Source: Coprobacter sp. (GTDB taxonomy: Bacteria; Bacteroidota; Bacteroidia; Bacteroidales; UBA11471). Taken from it: a stretch of DNA of 44,987 nt. The stretch's first letter is position 1. Every line of letters begins with the position of its first letter. Shown in pieces: positions 8,784-19,900 of this stretch. The DNA is taken from assembly GCA_017462265.1 (NCBI GenBank), contig JAFTRN010000058.1:1-44987 (forward strand), read 5' to 3'. The notes beneath the pieces are model-generated. The model searched no databases. It was not told where the DNA came from and was given only the letters and a program-made list of their open reading frames with translations. Position numbers and translations under genes: made by a program.

Positions 8784-11700
8784 TTAGAATTCGAGCTTAA
8801 CACCGACTTTGAACGAACGGGGAAGTGCTATTTTGGCATAGTCAAATCCGCGCAACGACGAGTCATAAGAATAGGTTGATTCGGGATCAAGGCCCAAATA
8901 TTTGGTTGCCGTGAATACGTTCTCGGCCGAAGCGAATACGGTTGTTCCGCGCAAGAAATTGAATTTGTAGCTTACATATATTTCTTTGAGCTTGAGGAAC
9001 GAAGCATCTTCAATCCAGCGGTCGGAAAAACGGTTGTTGGCCATGGGGTCGCCATAAGTAGCCTTGGGCATGGTGGTCACATCGCCATTGCTTTGCCAAC
9101 GACGGTTGGTCGATGCCAACTGATTGCTGTAGTCGCTCATGCTCTCGCCAATACGACGAGTGGCATTGTAAGCACTGTTGCCCTTGCTGTAACCGAAGGT
9201 CAGCGACAATTCAAATCCCTTGTAATGCAACGTGGTGTAGAAGTTACCGAAGATTTTGGGATCGGCGTTACCCAAGTTCACACGGTCTTTCTCATCGATT
9301 ACATGATTACCGTCTTGGTCCACAAAATGCACGTCACCGGCACCGAATGCCACGCCACCGGGAGTTCTGAGATCGGCCGCCTCAGCCTCAGCCTCGGTAG
9401 CAAATACGCCGGCCGTTTCATAACCATAGAAACTATACAGCGGTTGTCCCACCTCGGAGATAATAGCAGAGCCATCGCTCATCTCGGTAATGATGCTCGA
9501 GTTACCATCGAGCGACGAGAGACGGTTTTTGTTGTGTGCGAGTGTAGCGCCTATATACCATTTGAGATTTTTGGTATATACGGGTGCGAATTGGAATGAA
9601 AGTTCCACACCTTCGTTTTTCAACGTACCGATATTGTCGTACATCGAACTGGTACCAAATACCGACGCGATGTTGCGGAGCATTATCACATCTGAGGTCT
9701 TACCGGTGTAATAGTCGATACCGGCATCGATACGATTGTTCCACATCGAGATATCGAGACCTACGTCGAACGTGCGGTCAGTCTCCCACTTAAGCTCGGT
9801 ATTGGCGATACCGGAGCGAACGAGACCTGAGAGAGTACGGAAGTTGGATTGCGAGTAGGCATACTTGCTGAGGCTCGATGAATAGCGGCTGTTACCGGTA
9901 GTCACATACTCGGCGCGCAGAGTGAGTTGATTGAGGAAATCGACATCACACACACCGGGCAGGTTCTTGGCATAAAGAGCGGCATTTACCGAGGGGAATA
10001 CAGCCATAGAGGGAGCATCGTTTCCGAACGACGAAGCATAGTCGGCTGCCATGGTCACACCCACACCCACTTGGTGGTTATAGGTGTAGTTTACATTGGC
10101 ATTGAGGTTCACCCAGTTGTATTCATCGACATAACCGTTGATTACACGACCTATATTGCTACTGGTATTACCGAGCAGGTAGTAATAATCGCTCTCGGCG
10201 TTGATACCCTGCGCTTGGTCATATTCCGACTGATTGAGGGTGGTTTGCGCGCCGATAGAACCTTTGATATTGTGCACACCATCGATCATATAATCGAAGG
10301 TAGAGCGAGCCGAGAAATAGAGATTGAACAATTCCGTTTCACCTACGCGAGAGGTATTCTCGGCCAATCCGTTCTGCAACGGCATAATGGTCTGATTGGT
10401 CGCACCGGGGATAAAGATTTGTTCGTGACGTTTGTAATAGTAGAGGCCGGCATTGGCACCGAGCGTCCAGTGTTTTCCGATTTTACCATTGAGACCGAAA
10501 AGCGCCTGAATATCGTAAATCGAGTTTTTACCCTCGATGGTATTCACGACAGCTTTGGGGTTCGACACGGCATTATTGGCCAATACGTTACCGGCGTCGT
10601 CGCGAATGGCGGCATAGTCGGGCAGGAGATTATTGGCCGCGTCTTTCTCAAAGGGAGAGAAGAGCGGGGCCTTATGAATGGCAGTCAACAGCGGGTTGGT
10701 TTCGAGCGAAGTACCTTGCTCTTGCACGTTGCTGTTGGTATAAGCCATAGAGAGTGCCGAGGTAAATACGAGGTTACGAGTGAGATTGATGTCGGAGTTC
10801 AAACGTGCATAGTAGCGATTGAAGTTGGTGTTTTCCACCTGTCCGCCTTTACGTTTGTAACCGATGGAGAGGTCGTATTTAGCGATAGCGTCACCACCTT
10901 TTATTTTCAAGGTATTGTCGGTAACAAATCCCGGAGCGTAGATTTCGTCTTGCCAATCGGTATTGTTGTTATAGAGATAGGGATTTACATACGACGAGGG
11001 GTCTTGCGACAAATAGGGGAAGGCCGTGAGCAGGTCGTCCATATCTTCGTAAGTACCATCGGTAAGACCTATCGACGACACATATTTTTTATAGTCGTTT
11101 ACATTCAGTACCGGCAGTGTCGATTGGTTGAGGTCCACACCATATTGACCGATAAATTCCACCTTGGTATCGAGGTCGATGGCACGCTCGGTTTCAATAG
11201 CGATAACACCATTGGCGGCCAACGAGCCATACATAGCGGCATCGGCACCCTTCAACACCGATACGCTGGCAATATCTTGCGCGTTGAGCGCGCTGAATAT
11301 GCCGGTCGAATAGCCGTTGATGACACCCGAAATATTCTCATCACCAAAGAAGGGTTGTCCGTTGATGATAATAAGGGGCATCGACGATGCGGCGAAAGTA
11401 TGATTACCACGCAATTGGAAATAAGAACCTTCACCCGGCATACCGCTCTTCTCGGCCACGTAGAGACCGGGAATGTTGGTAAACGTCTTCTCCACATCTA
11501 CGGTAGAGAGGGTGAAGTCGGCGTTTTGACGGGTAAAAGTGTTGGTAGCTTTGTCCTGAGCCGGTGTCGTTACCGAGGGAGTGGTGATGACATCGGTATA
11601 TCCGTGCTTATCTTCGGGTATGAGGACAATGTGGAAGTCGGTGCGACCGGTGACAGGTACCACCTTGGTATAATAACCGGGATACCAAACTTTGAGTTCA

Positions 11701-11915
11701 CCTTTCAGGTTTTGAAGTTCGGCGGTAAACGCACCATTGGCATCGGTTTCCACCGATAGTTTCAATCCGGTTGCCGATACGACCGCGCCTTCGATGGGAT
11801 CACCCTTATAGGGTTCTACCACGCGACCTGTGATTTTGTAGGAGCTTTGTGCCATCATGGGCATAGCAACCAGAGCAATCAGCAGGAGCAGAAATATGTT
11901 TCTAAGTTTTTTCAT
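8784..11915 (-). CDS. SusC/RagA-family TonB-dependent outer-membrane transporter (pair 1)
   Basis: 1043 residues from the ATG at 11915 (MKKLRNIFLLLL signal peptide). A longer frame from a TTG at 11939 would overlap the previous gene's stop and adds no signal-like sequence. After the signal comes a carboxypeptidase-regulatory-like beta domain (about 23-105), then a plug domain with SVLKGADAAMYGSLAANGVI near 220 and a C-terminal barrel ending in KVGVKLEF with a terminal Phe. There is no N-terminal STN domain, so it is unlikely to signal to an anti-sigma factor. It lies 20 bases after a fasciclin gene and 19 bases before its SusD. Confidence 0.95.
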   Translation of the reverse strand: MKKLRNIFLLLLIALVAMPMMAQSSYKITGRVVEPYKGDPIEGAVVSATGLKLSVETDANGAFTAELQNLKGELKVWYPGYYTKVVPVTGRTDFHIVLIPEDKHGYTDVITTPSVTTPAQDKATNTFTRQNADFTLSTVDVEKTFTNIPGLYVAEKSGMPGEGSYFQLRGNHTFAASSMPLIIINGQPFFGDENISGVINGYSTGIFSALNAQDIASVSVLKGADAAMYGSLAANGVIAIETERAIDLDTKVEFIGQYGVDLNQSTLPVLNVNDYKKYVSSIGLTDGTYEDMDDLLTAFPYLSQDPSSYVNPYLYNNNTDWQDEIYAPGFVTDNTLKIKGGDAIAKYDLSIGYKRKGGQVENTNFNRYYARLNSDINLTRNLVFTSALSMAYTNSNVQEQGTSLETNPLLTAIHKAPLFSPFEKDAANNLLPDYAAIRDDAGNVLANNAVSNPKAVVNTIEGKNSIYDIQALFGLNGKIGKHWTLGANAGLYYYKRHEQIFIPGATNQTIMPLQNGLAENTSRVGETELFNLYFSARSTFDYMIDGVHNIKGSIGAQTTLNQSEYDQAQGINAESDYYYLLGNTSSNIGRVINGYVDEYNWVNLNANVNYTYNHQVGVGVTMAADYASSFGNDAPSMAVFPSVNAALYAKNLPGVCDVDFLNQLTLRAEYVTTGNSRYSSSLSKYAYSQSNFRTLSGLVRSGIANTELKWETDRTFDVGLDISMWNNRIDAGIDYYTGKTSDVIMLRNIASVFGTSSMYDNIGTLKNEGVELSFQFAPVYTKNLKWYIGATLAHNKNRLSSLDGNSSIITEMSDGSAIISEVGQPLYSFYGYETAGVFATEAEAEAADLRTPGGVAFGAGDVHFVDQDGNHVIDEKDRVNLGNADPKIFGNFYTTLHYKGFELSLTFGYSKGNSAYNATRRIGESMSDYSNQLASTNRRWQSNGDVTTMPKATYGDPMANNRFSDRWIEDASFLKLKEIYVSYKFNFLRGTTVFASAENVFTATKYLGLDPESTYSYDSSLRGFDYAKIALPRSFKVGVKLEF

Positions 11916-11935
11916 ATCGTATTGTGTGTTTGATA

Positions 11936-13783
11936 TCAATAATTATTCTCGGTGGGAATGAGACACCAGTGATAAACCTGCATCGTCTTTTCACCCGACA
12001 CATATTGCACTTTGATGCGCACCGAGCGCATACCTTCGCCCTCTACGAGTACGGTACCCACTTTACCACCATTGGAGTTCCAGCGGTTTTTACCATTGGA
12101 GTATTGTACCATCTCACCACCCTCGGCACGGTCGTAGTTCCATGGAGTAGCCGCGGTAAAGTCGATATTGGTAGCGATGAGCTTATAGCCCGACATGAGT
12201 TTCACATCGCCATCATTCTCCATGGTAAGCGAGTTGCTCTCGTTATCGGTATCGGCAGTAGCGAACCATACGTTACCGGTGCACATGGCCTTAGCACGGA
12301 AGCCGAGATAGAGCGTGTATTCACCGGCCGGAATTTTGTATTCGGTAGCCGAGTTCCAACCGGTAGGTGTCACCGGCGAGAACGAGATAGAGAATTCGCC
12401 TTCCTGCGTTTCATCGCTATTGAGATTGAGATAGGTATAGCGAGGCGTCATACGGCCACTGGAATTTTCCTGTTCATGGAAATAGGTATAGGAGTATTCG
12501 GCCCATGCCGGCGAGTCTTGCCCTGCCTGTATGGCCAATGTAGGAATTTCGTCTCCGGCAGATACGCTCACCTTGGTCGCACCTTTGATGCAGAAATATT
12601 TGGCTACATCGTTGGGGTCAGCAAACTTCTCATAGTGATACAAAAACTGTTTCAGACGGGTTATCACCACGTTGGTGGGAATTTTCATTTCCTTCACAAA
12701 AAACACGCGACCATTGGAGAGATCCTCGGGATTCTCGGTATCGACTACCTGCACGGCGTCACCCTTTTGGTCGAAATTCTTCCACTGACGGTCGAATGCC
12801 GAATATACGTCGGGGGCGGTAGCCTCAGTGACACCGAATGTTCCTTCGTAGAATGCGGCACGTTTCACCCAGTTGATGGCCAGCTCGATGTCTTTCTGTG
12901 CAAGATAGGGGAAAGTATCGGCCTCACTGAACTTGTTCACCGTGTCGATTACTCCCACATAGGGACGACCGATGGCCTGATAGGTCTCATTGAGCTTGCG
13001 ATAGCATTCGATCATTACCTCGTTACTGGGTATAAAGCAAGTGAATTGCTCAAACTCGGAGTCGAACCGTACGGTATCGAACATGGGGTTGTAGGTCACA
13101 AACACAGAGTCGTAGATGGTATTACCGGTCTTATCCACGGCAAGCGGAGTAGATTTGTCGGCATCGAACACCTTCTCGCTGTAACTCATGATAGAGTCGC
13201 GGAATATCGAGTAGTCGTCGCTCAGTTGCTCTATATATGCGTAGAGGTTGAGACGCGGTACCATCATGGCATCGATGACGTGCACCACACCGTTGTTGAG
13301 GCGGAAGGTCTCGATGAGCTTCGAATCATTGGCATACACCGTACCGTCCTCAGCTACCGTGAGCTGAATGTAGATACCGTTCAAGGTTTTGAGACGGGCT
13401 CCGTTTTTCAGTTGATTACGATTTACCGAAAGGTAGTTTACATGATACTTGAAACGAGCCGTGTCGGTTTCCAGCGAAGTACCCGGCTCGGTATATTCAC
13501 CTTTTGTTAATTCTATCACAGAATCGGTAACAACCCACAAGGTAAGCTCTTGGTCGGCGTTGAGCGACTCTGTCGCTCCCACGGTATCGAGAAGATTATA
13601 GAACTCGGAATATTCCGTGTGTGTTTCAAAGAACTCCGCTACCGTGCAATCGAGTACGGTAGTGGCAGTAGTCGTATCTACACTCCCCGACTGAGACGAA
13701 GTTTCATAGTAGTCGTCCCAATTGTCGTTACAGGCCACTAAGCCGGCAACGGCGAGTAAAAGGAAAAATGCTGTCTTCTTCAT
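11936..13783 (-). CDS. Fasciclin (FAS1) domain surface lipoprotein with C-terminal beta domain
   Basis: 615 residues with a lipoprotein signal ending at Cys18, followed by NDNWDDYYE, strongly acidic and consistent with surface display. Two FAS1-like units are visible: about 35-175 (LTLWVVTDSV, VHVIDAMMVP) and about 190-390 (FTCFIPSNEVM, FVKEMKIP). The last ~200 residues look like a beta-sandwich with many Trp and Tyr and could bind carbohydrate. It lies 6 bases after another FAS1 gene and 20 bases before SusC. FAS1 proteins in such positions are thought to act as accessory binding proteins of the SusC/D system; direct glycan binding is inferred. Confidence 0.85.
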   Translation of the reverse strand: MKKTAFFLLLAVAGLVACNDNWDDYYETSSQSGSVDTTTATTVLDCTVAEFFETHTEYSEFYNLLDTVGATESLNADQELTLWVVTDSVIELTKGEYTEPGTSLETDTARFKYHVNYLSVNRNQLKNGARLKTLNGIYIQLTVAEDGTVYANDSKLIETFRLNNGVVHVIDAMMVPRLNLYAYIEQLSDDYSIFRDSIMSYSEKVFDADKSTPLAVDKTGNTIYDSVFVTYNPMFDTVRFDSEFEQFTCFIPSNEVMIECYRKLNETYQAIGRPYVGVIDTVNKFSEADTFPYLAQKDIELAINWVKRAAFYEGTFGVTEATAPDVYSAFDRQWKNFDQKGDAVQVVDTENPEDLSNGRVFFVKEMKIPTNVVITRLKQFLYHYEKFADPNDVAKYFCIKGATKVSVSAGDEIPTLAIQAGQDSPAWAEYSYTYFHEQENSSGRMTPRYTYLNLNSDETQEGEFSISFSPVTPTGWNSATEYKIPAGEYTLYLGFRAKAMCTGNVWFATADTDNESNSLTMENDGDVKLMSGYKLIATNIDFTAATPWNYDRAEGGEMVQYSNGKNRWNSNGGKVGTVLVEGEGMRSVRIKVQYVSGEKTMQVYHWCLIPTENNY

Positions 13784-13789
13784 CGTTTA

Positions 13790-15388
13790 TTAGTTTTTAG
13801 GAGTGAACAATATGTAGTCGAGTTCGAGGTCGGCACCGTTATTATCTTCGATGCGGATAATGTGTTTGCCGGTAGTCTCGAATACCACCGAACCTACAAC
13901 GTGCTTGTTATCGGCAGGTTTCGAGGTGTTTACCGACGGGGTTACTACCGACGACTCGGTGACGCTGTTACCGCAGGTAGGCATTTCACCCACTTTCTCG
14001 CCATCGACATACACGGTGATGTAGTTACCCGGCTCGTTGGCATACGAGTTAAAGTGAGCAATACCTATGTAGTAGAGGGTATTGTCGGCCATAATGGTAG
14101 GTGTTTCCATCTCTACCCAGCCATACTGCCCGAGATCGATATTCAACGCGTCGTTGTAGCGGAAGGCCTTGCGCAATGTATCGGTCGAAGCAGCCACTTC
14201 ATAATATACACTGCCACCTACAACCGATTCCCAATTGTAGCAGAATTCCTCGCCATACTGTTCTTTCAATCCGAGCAGACCATGGTAATTTGTAGCAGAG
14301 AGTGACGTGAGACGGTAATTGTCGATATTGCGAGCCAATACGTCGTAATCGCAGAGGTCCCAAGTAATCGACGGTGCTTTCGACGGAGCTTTTATATACA
14401 GCGGGGTAGATACCACGTGTATCACACCATTTTTGCAAGTGATGTTTCCTTCGATGATTTCAGCACCGGTTTGGGTGTTTTTGTCGTAATTGACATAGGC
14501 TACTCCGTTGATTTCCTGAAATTCGAGGAACGAGGCTTCGGACTTGGTCTCTACGGTCTTCACGCTTTCGGTAGCCAGGTCGGCCGTAGAATACACGGTC
14601 GATACAAGGTGGTAAGCGGCGTAACGATACATGGGATTGCTCAGTTCTTTCCAAGCAGCGCGGTCGTGCCCGGCTTCGAGGCTGTCGGCCAAGGCAGTGA
14701 TGTCGTTTATACCATTGGCGGCATATACACTGTCAGACACCACAAAGAGCGAGTAGTTGGTGGCACGTCCGAATTTCGGCTTCATAATGAGCGAATCGAC
14801 CTCGGTCACGGCGAGCAGCTCACGGAAGAGCGACCAGTCGTCGTTGGCCGACAGATTATCGTAGAGATACTCGGTAATGGGCACAAGCATCTCATCGATA
14901 ATGAATATCGTACCGTTGGTGGCCTCGATATCGAAGTGCGAAATACGTGCGGTAGAGTTCACATAGTATTCACCCATGTCATCGAACGTCACGGTAAGGC
15001 GGTCGCCGTTGGCTGTGGTGTCGGGCAACACATCGTTGGCAAAATCGACTTGTGAATATTGTTTACCGGCTATCGTGTGGTATTTCACCAATAATTTGGC
15101 ATAGTCTTTATCAATATCTTGTATAGAGCTGTATTGATTCTCGGCAAGATATTCGCTCACGGCATCGTTATCGGGAACGAACACCGTATAGTTACCGGCA
15201 TCGAGGTTGATGGTACTGAACAGACCGGTATATTCGAGAAGGCTGGTCCATGAGGTGTAGCCGTTCTCACTGAGCCAAGTGGCAACCGGCTTCTCCTCGG
15301 AAATCGTAAAATTCTGATTCTCCAAGTCATCGCCACATGCTGAAAGCATTGCCACGGCTACGAACAAATATAAGATTTTATGTTTCAT
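13790..15388 (-). CDS. Fasciclin (FAS1) domain surface lipoprotein with carbohydrate-binding-like tail
   Basis: 532 residues. The lipoprotein signal ends at Cys18, followed by GDDLENQ, again acidic. The first FAS1 unit spans about 35-170 (TVFVPDNDAV at 68-77, GTIFIIDEMLVP). The second spans about 175-335 (YSLFVVSDSV, GVIHVVSTPLY). The C-terminal ~190 residues end in HIIRIEDNNGADLELDYILF, which resembles the last strands of CBM-like jelly-roll modules. It has the same plan as the next gene downstream, 6 bases away, so the two are probably diverged paralogs, one belonging to each SusC/D pair. It starts 20 bases after SusD. Confidence 0.85.
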   Translation of the reverse strand: MKHKILYLFVAVAMLSACGDDLENQNFTISEEKPVATWLSENGYTSWTSLLEYTGLFSTINLDAGNYTVFVPDNDAVSEYLAENQYSSIQDIDKDYAKLLVKYHTIAGKQYSQVDFANDVLPDTTANGDRLTVTFDDMGEYYVNSTARISHFDIEATNGTIFIIDEMLVPITEYLYDNLSANDDWSLFRELLAVTEVDSLIMKPKFGRATNYSLFVVSDSVYAANGINDITALADSLEAGHDRAAWKELSNPMYRYAAYHLVSTVYSTADLATESVKTVETKSEASFLEFQEINGVAYVNYDKNTQTGAEIIEGNITCKNGVIHVVSTPLYIKAPSKAPSITWDLCDYDVLARNIDNYRLTSLSATNYHGLLGLKEQYGEEFCYNWESVVGGSVYYEVAASTDTLRKAFRYNDALNIDLGQYGWVEMETPTIMADNTLYYIGIAHFNSYANEPGNYITVYVDGEKVGEMPTCGNSVTESSVVTPSVNTSKPADNKHVVGSVVFETTGKHIIRIEDNNGADLELDYILFTPKN

Positions 15389-15408
15389 AGAATATTACTT
15401 TTTCAAGA

Positions 15409-16914
15409 TTAATTTCCGTAATTGGCGTAAGCCGGATTTTGTTCCAATTTGATATTGGCCTCGAGCTCGCTGTTGTAGATGGGAAGATACCACGAATAGG
15501 GCACATAACGGTTCATCTTCGAGCGCACGAGAGCTGCCGAGATGGAGGTAAGTCCGCGCGTAGCTTCCGTAATGAGGAAATCTTTATAGCGAGCGTCGCT
15601 CTCGTAGCGGAGACCGATACGCAACATATCAAACCAGTTTTTACCTTCGGCAAAGAGTTCGACGAAACGTTCGTTGTAGATAGCCGTCACGGTACTGTAC
15701 TCATCGGCATATTGGTTGCTGTCGAGAGCATCGCTACCGGCACGGGTACGTACCTCATTCATAATTTCGATGGCACCGGGATAGTCGCCTTGCATAGCGA
15801 CAGCCTCGGCTTTCATCAGATAGATTTCGGCCAATCGGTATATAATCCAGTTTTGATCGTTGTCCAAGTCTCCACGAGCGGTGTTGTAGGTGTCGATACC
15901 ATAATATTTCCATACAGTAAATTGCGACGCGCTCGACGAGGCCGTACCAAAGGTAGCACCCTCACCACGCACATCACCCTCGCTCAACCACAAATAAAAT
16001 CGTGTCAGCGCCATAGAGGCCGTGGCAAATTTACCATAATTTATTACCGAACCCGATGTTGTGGCAGCAAACCAAGATTTGAATGAATTGGTCTGCGAGA
16101 GAGCGTTGGAGTATTGTATCTCGAATATGCTTTCGTTGCTGTTGCCGGGATAGAAGTTGGTAAACCATGTATTTCCGGCTATAAGACCTACCCTACCCGA
16201 GTTGATAATGGCATCGCAAGCCGTGACACAAGCCTTATAGTCGCCTATCCACAGGTTCATGTCGGCGACAAGCGCGTACAATGCCCAGCGGGTAGCACGA
16301 CCCTTGGTATCTTCCACTTCGGGGAAGAACTCCTTGGCATATTCCAGATAGGGAGTGATGGCAGCTATCTCCTTGCGCAAGATTTCGTAACCATCGGTTA
16401 CTCCCACTTGGAACTCGGCATCATCGGTTACGTATGGTTCGGTGATGTAGGGTACATCTTTGAACATACGCACAAGGTAGAAATAGCTGAGACCACGCAA
16501 GAAATGAGCCTCGGCCATGGTAGAACGCATCTCACCCTCGTTGAACGAAGCATCTTTTTCCGACACCTCGGGAGCATATTTTATGACCGAGTTGGCCATA
16601 CCGATGATGGCATACATCTTAGACCAATCGTTCCATGAGTTGGTGGGGAGTATATCTCCGTTGCGAATAGAGAGCGCGGCCGTATTATTTATCATCAATT
16701 CGTTTCCGCGAGTTTCACCCCAGAAGATGATGGTCTCTACGGCATCACGCAAATTTTTGTATCCTTTACCGAGTACGGCCTCTACCTCACCCTTGGTCTG
16801 CCAATAGGTGGTAGTAGTCTGCACGCCGGCAGGATCGACATTCATCCAATCCTGGCACGAGAATGCCGAGAATGAGAATACTACTGAAAGTATATATATA
16901 TGTATCTTTTTCAT
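15409..16914 (-). CDS. SusD/RagB-family surface glycan-binding lipoprotein (pair 2)
   Basis: 501 residues with a lipoprotein signal ending FSC at Cys20, then QDWMNVDPAG. The N-terminal motif with TTTTYWQTKGEVEAVLGKGYKNLR and the mid-region GRATRWALYALVADMNLWIGDY are typical of the family's tetratricopeptide-like helices. NWIIYRLAEIYLMKAEA and RTRAGSDAL are classic SusD C-terminal motifs. The protein closely fits the standard RagB/SusD length. It starts 11 bases after its SusC. It is inferred to bind a pectic oligosaccharide on the cell surface. Confidence 0.97.
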   Translation of the reverse strand: MKKIHIYILSVVFSFSAFSCQDWMNVDPAGVQTTTTYWQTKGEVEAVLGKGYKNLRDAVETIIFWGETRGNELMINNTAALSIRNGDILPTNSWNDWSKMYAIIGMANSVIKYAPEVSEKDASFNEGEMRSTMAEAHFLRGLSYFYLVRMFKDVPYITEPYVTDDAEFQVGVTDGYEILRKEIAAITPYLEYAKEFFPEVEDTKGRATRWALYALVADMNLWIGDYKACVTACDAIINSGRVGLIAGNTWFTNFYPGNSNESIFEIQYSNALSQTNSFKSWFAATTSGSVINYGKFATASMALTRFYLWLSEGDVRGEGATFGTASSSASQFTVWKYYGIDTYNTARGDLDNDQNWIIYRLAEIYLMKAEAVAMQGDYPGAIEIMNEVRTRAGSDALDSNQYADEYSTVTAIYNERFVELFAEGKNWFDMLRIGLRYESDARYKDFLITEATRGLTSISAALVRSKMNRYVPYSWYLPIYNSELEANIKLEQNPAYANYGN

Positions 16915-16925
16915 ATCGGCAATAA

Positions 16926-19900
16926 TTAGAATCTGAGGTTAATACCAAATTTCACACGAATGGGTTTCGGTGTAGAGGCACCGTCCACGGCGAGACGTAT
17001 CACGCCGGTATCGTCCATCTTCTTGTCGCTCACCTCGGGGTCTTGTCCCGAATATTTGGAGAATGTGAGCAAGTCGTAAGCGGTAATATAGAGGTCAAAT
17101 GCCGTAAGGTGCATTTTCTTCACTACATTTTTGGGGAGACCATATTTGAGTGTCAAGGTCTTCATACGCAAGAACGATGCATCTTCGATATAGCGGTCGG
17201 AACCCAGCGAGTTGTAACCTTCGTTATAGAGGGCGCGAGGTATATCGGTCACATCGCCCTCGTTGCGCCAACGACGCAAGGTGGCGGTACTCTGGTTGTT
17301 CTTGCCGCGCATGGTCTCGGAGTTGTAACGTGCCTGGTTGTAAACCTTCTGTCCTACACGGCCTTGGAAATTGGCCGAAAGTTGCCAGGTCTTGTAAGCG
17401 AGACGGAAGTTGAAACCACCGATGAGTTTAGGGCTGTAATTACCGAGATATACCACGTCATTGACGTTGATCACACCGTCACCGTTTATATCCTCATACT
17501 TGGCATCACCGGGACGACAGGTGTAGCTACCGTTCTTGGTTATCACCGGTTCGCCGTCGATGTCGTAAATGATATTGCCCTGCGTGTCGCGAGCGTAGGT
17601 GTCGTTCACGTTGGTATATACACCTTTGTAACGGTATCCGTAGAACGAACCGAGGGGGTTACCGGCCATTACCAGGTAAGCGTAGTTGCCGTTACCGAAG
17701 GTATAGTTCTCCATGTCGAGGTTGGCGGGGAGAGAGTTTACCTTATTCTCGTTTTGAGAAATGTTGAACGAGAAGTTGAACGACCAGTTCTTGGTTTTGA
17801 CTATATTGTTGAGGTCCATACGGAACTCCCAACCGCGGTTGGTCATCTGGCCCGAGTTATAATAGGATATTGAAGAGAAACCTGTCGATGAGGGTAATTT
17901 CATTCCTTTCATGAGCAGGTCATTGGTCACGGTCTTGTAGAGATCGACGGTAAACATGATACGATCGTTGAGCACACCGAGGTCGAGACCGAGGTTCCAC
18001 TTATCGACCACCTCATATTTCACGTTGTCGAGCTGTATCGACGAGGGATAAATCGAACCCATGTCCATATATCCGCTGGCATCGGCCTTGAACTGTCCGA
18101 TGTAGTTACCGGGAGCTTTACCGGTCTGTCCCCAGCTGAAACGTACCTTACCGAGAGATACTACATTTTGGTTCTGCATGAACGACTCGTCGCCCCACAA
18201 CCAACCGAAACCTACGGTGGGGAATTTACCCCAGCGGTTTTGTACGGGGAGGTTCGAGTTGGCCTCGCCACGGAAAGCGGCGTTGAACATATAGCGGTCC
18301 ATCAATATATATTGAGCCGATATGTTGGCCGACATCTCACGATAGGTCGATTCGCCACTGCCGAACGATACGATGTAACCACCGGTCGAGGGGTCGGAAA
18401 GGTAATACGAGGCATTACCGGCCGTAGCCGTGCTGTAGCTGCTATTGGTCGTGTTCTCTATCTGCAGCTGACCGGCAGCCACCAAACGGTGTATCTCGTT
18501 GAAAGTCTGATTATACACCAGACGATTCTCGGTATAGAGATAAAGTTTGTCGCTTGCGTCGTCGGTGCTGCGATTGTACCATGAGTTCGCAGTGGTATAA
18601 CCCGAATCATCGACCCAAGGCACACCGGTCACCTCGTTGGGTAGATAGGTGGCAGTACGTTTATTATCGGCGGTGAGAGCCACGGTACCGAAATAGTTCA
18701 ACGACGGCAATATCTGATAGTGGAGCGTGAAAGTAAGGCGGGTAGAATAGGAGTCGAGACGATTCTCTGCCTCATTTACCAACGCTACGGGGTTATAGTT
18801 TTTATCACCGGTGAACGTCATACCGAAATCATCATACGGCGTGAAATAGGTATCGGTACGTGCGCTACCATCAGCCGTCATCACATAGGGACTTTCTTGC
18901 GGCATCTTACTCATAGCCATACCACGCGGAGTGGAGATTTTATTCCCGCTCCAGTTGAGGTTACGAATATTGTATGTAAACGAGAAATCGGTGGTGATAT
19001 CGAGTTTCTTCGAGAAGTTGTACTTCATGTTGAAACGGGTAGAGAAACGTTGAATATCGGTACCGATGGTAGTACCCTTCTCATTGAGATAGCCGAGCGA
19101 GAGGCGGTAAGTAGCTTTGTCACCACCACCCGACATGGAGAAGTTGTTATCGATCACGTAACCGGTGCGCGATACCTCATCGAGCCAGTCGGTATCGACA
19201 TTATACTCGTTGAAGAGCAACGAACCGGGATTGAAATTGATTTCGTCGCTTTCGAGCAATCCCATATATCCGTTACTTCCGATCACTTTACCATCGTTCA
19301 CACCGAGGTCGTTGGTCGAGTTCCAGAGAGCGTCTTGCAACAACGACACATATTGCGAAGCGTTGAGTAAGGGATAGGTGCTCGACTCTTTTTTAACCTC
19401 GGCATTGGTGCTGAAAGTAAAGGAGATTTTACCCTTAGCACCTTTTTTTGTCTTGATTTCCAATACACCGTTGGCACCTTTCGAACCCCACATGATAGTA
19501 GCCTGGGCATCTTTCAAGACTTCGATCGATTCGATGTCGGCAGGCGAGATATCGAGGAGTTGCGAGTAGTCGTCGGTAGAGGCCGATGCGAAGTCGAAGT
19601 CGTCGGTGCTTACCGGGAAGGGGACTCCATCGACTACGATGAGGGGGTCAGCGCTGGCGTTGAGCGATTGCGTACCACGAATACGTATCGTAGAGTTGGA
19701 ACCGGGGTCGGCACCTGTTACGATGTCCACGTTGGAGAGGGCACCTTGCAATGCCTCGGCCACCGAGGTAACGGGAGCGGTTTCGAGGCCCTCCATGCTC
19801 ATACGTTGTACGGCACCGAGTTCCTCACGCGGGGTAAGACCCATGGCATTTTTCTCTACGCGCTTGGCCGATACTTCCACGGCTTCGAGTTCATGACTGT

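Noticed and set aside
11916..11939. Upstream TTG start for the SusC gene
   Set aside because: It adds eight residues before a normal signal peptide and overlaps the stop of the preceding gene; the ATG at 11915 is better.
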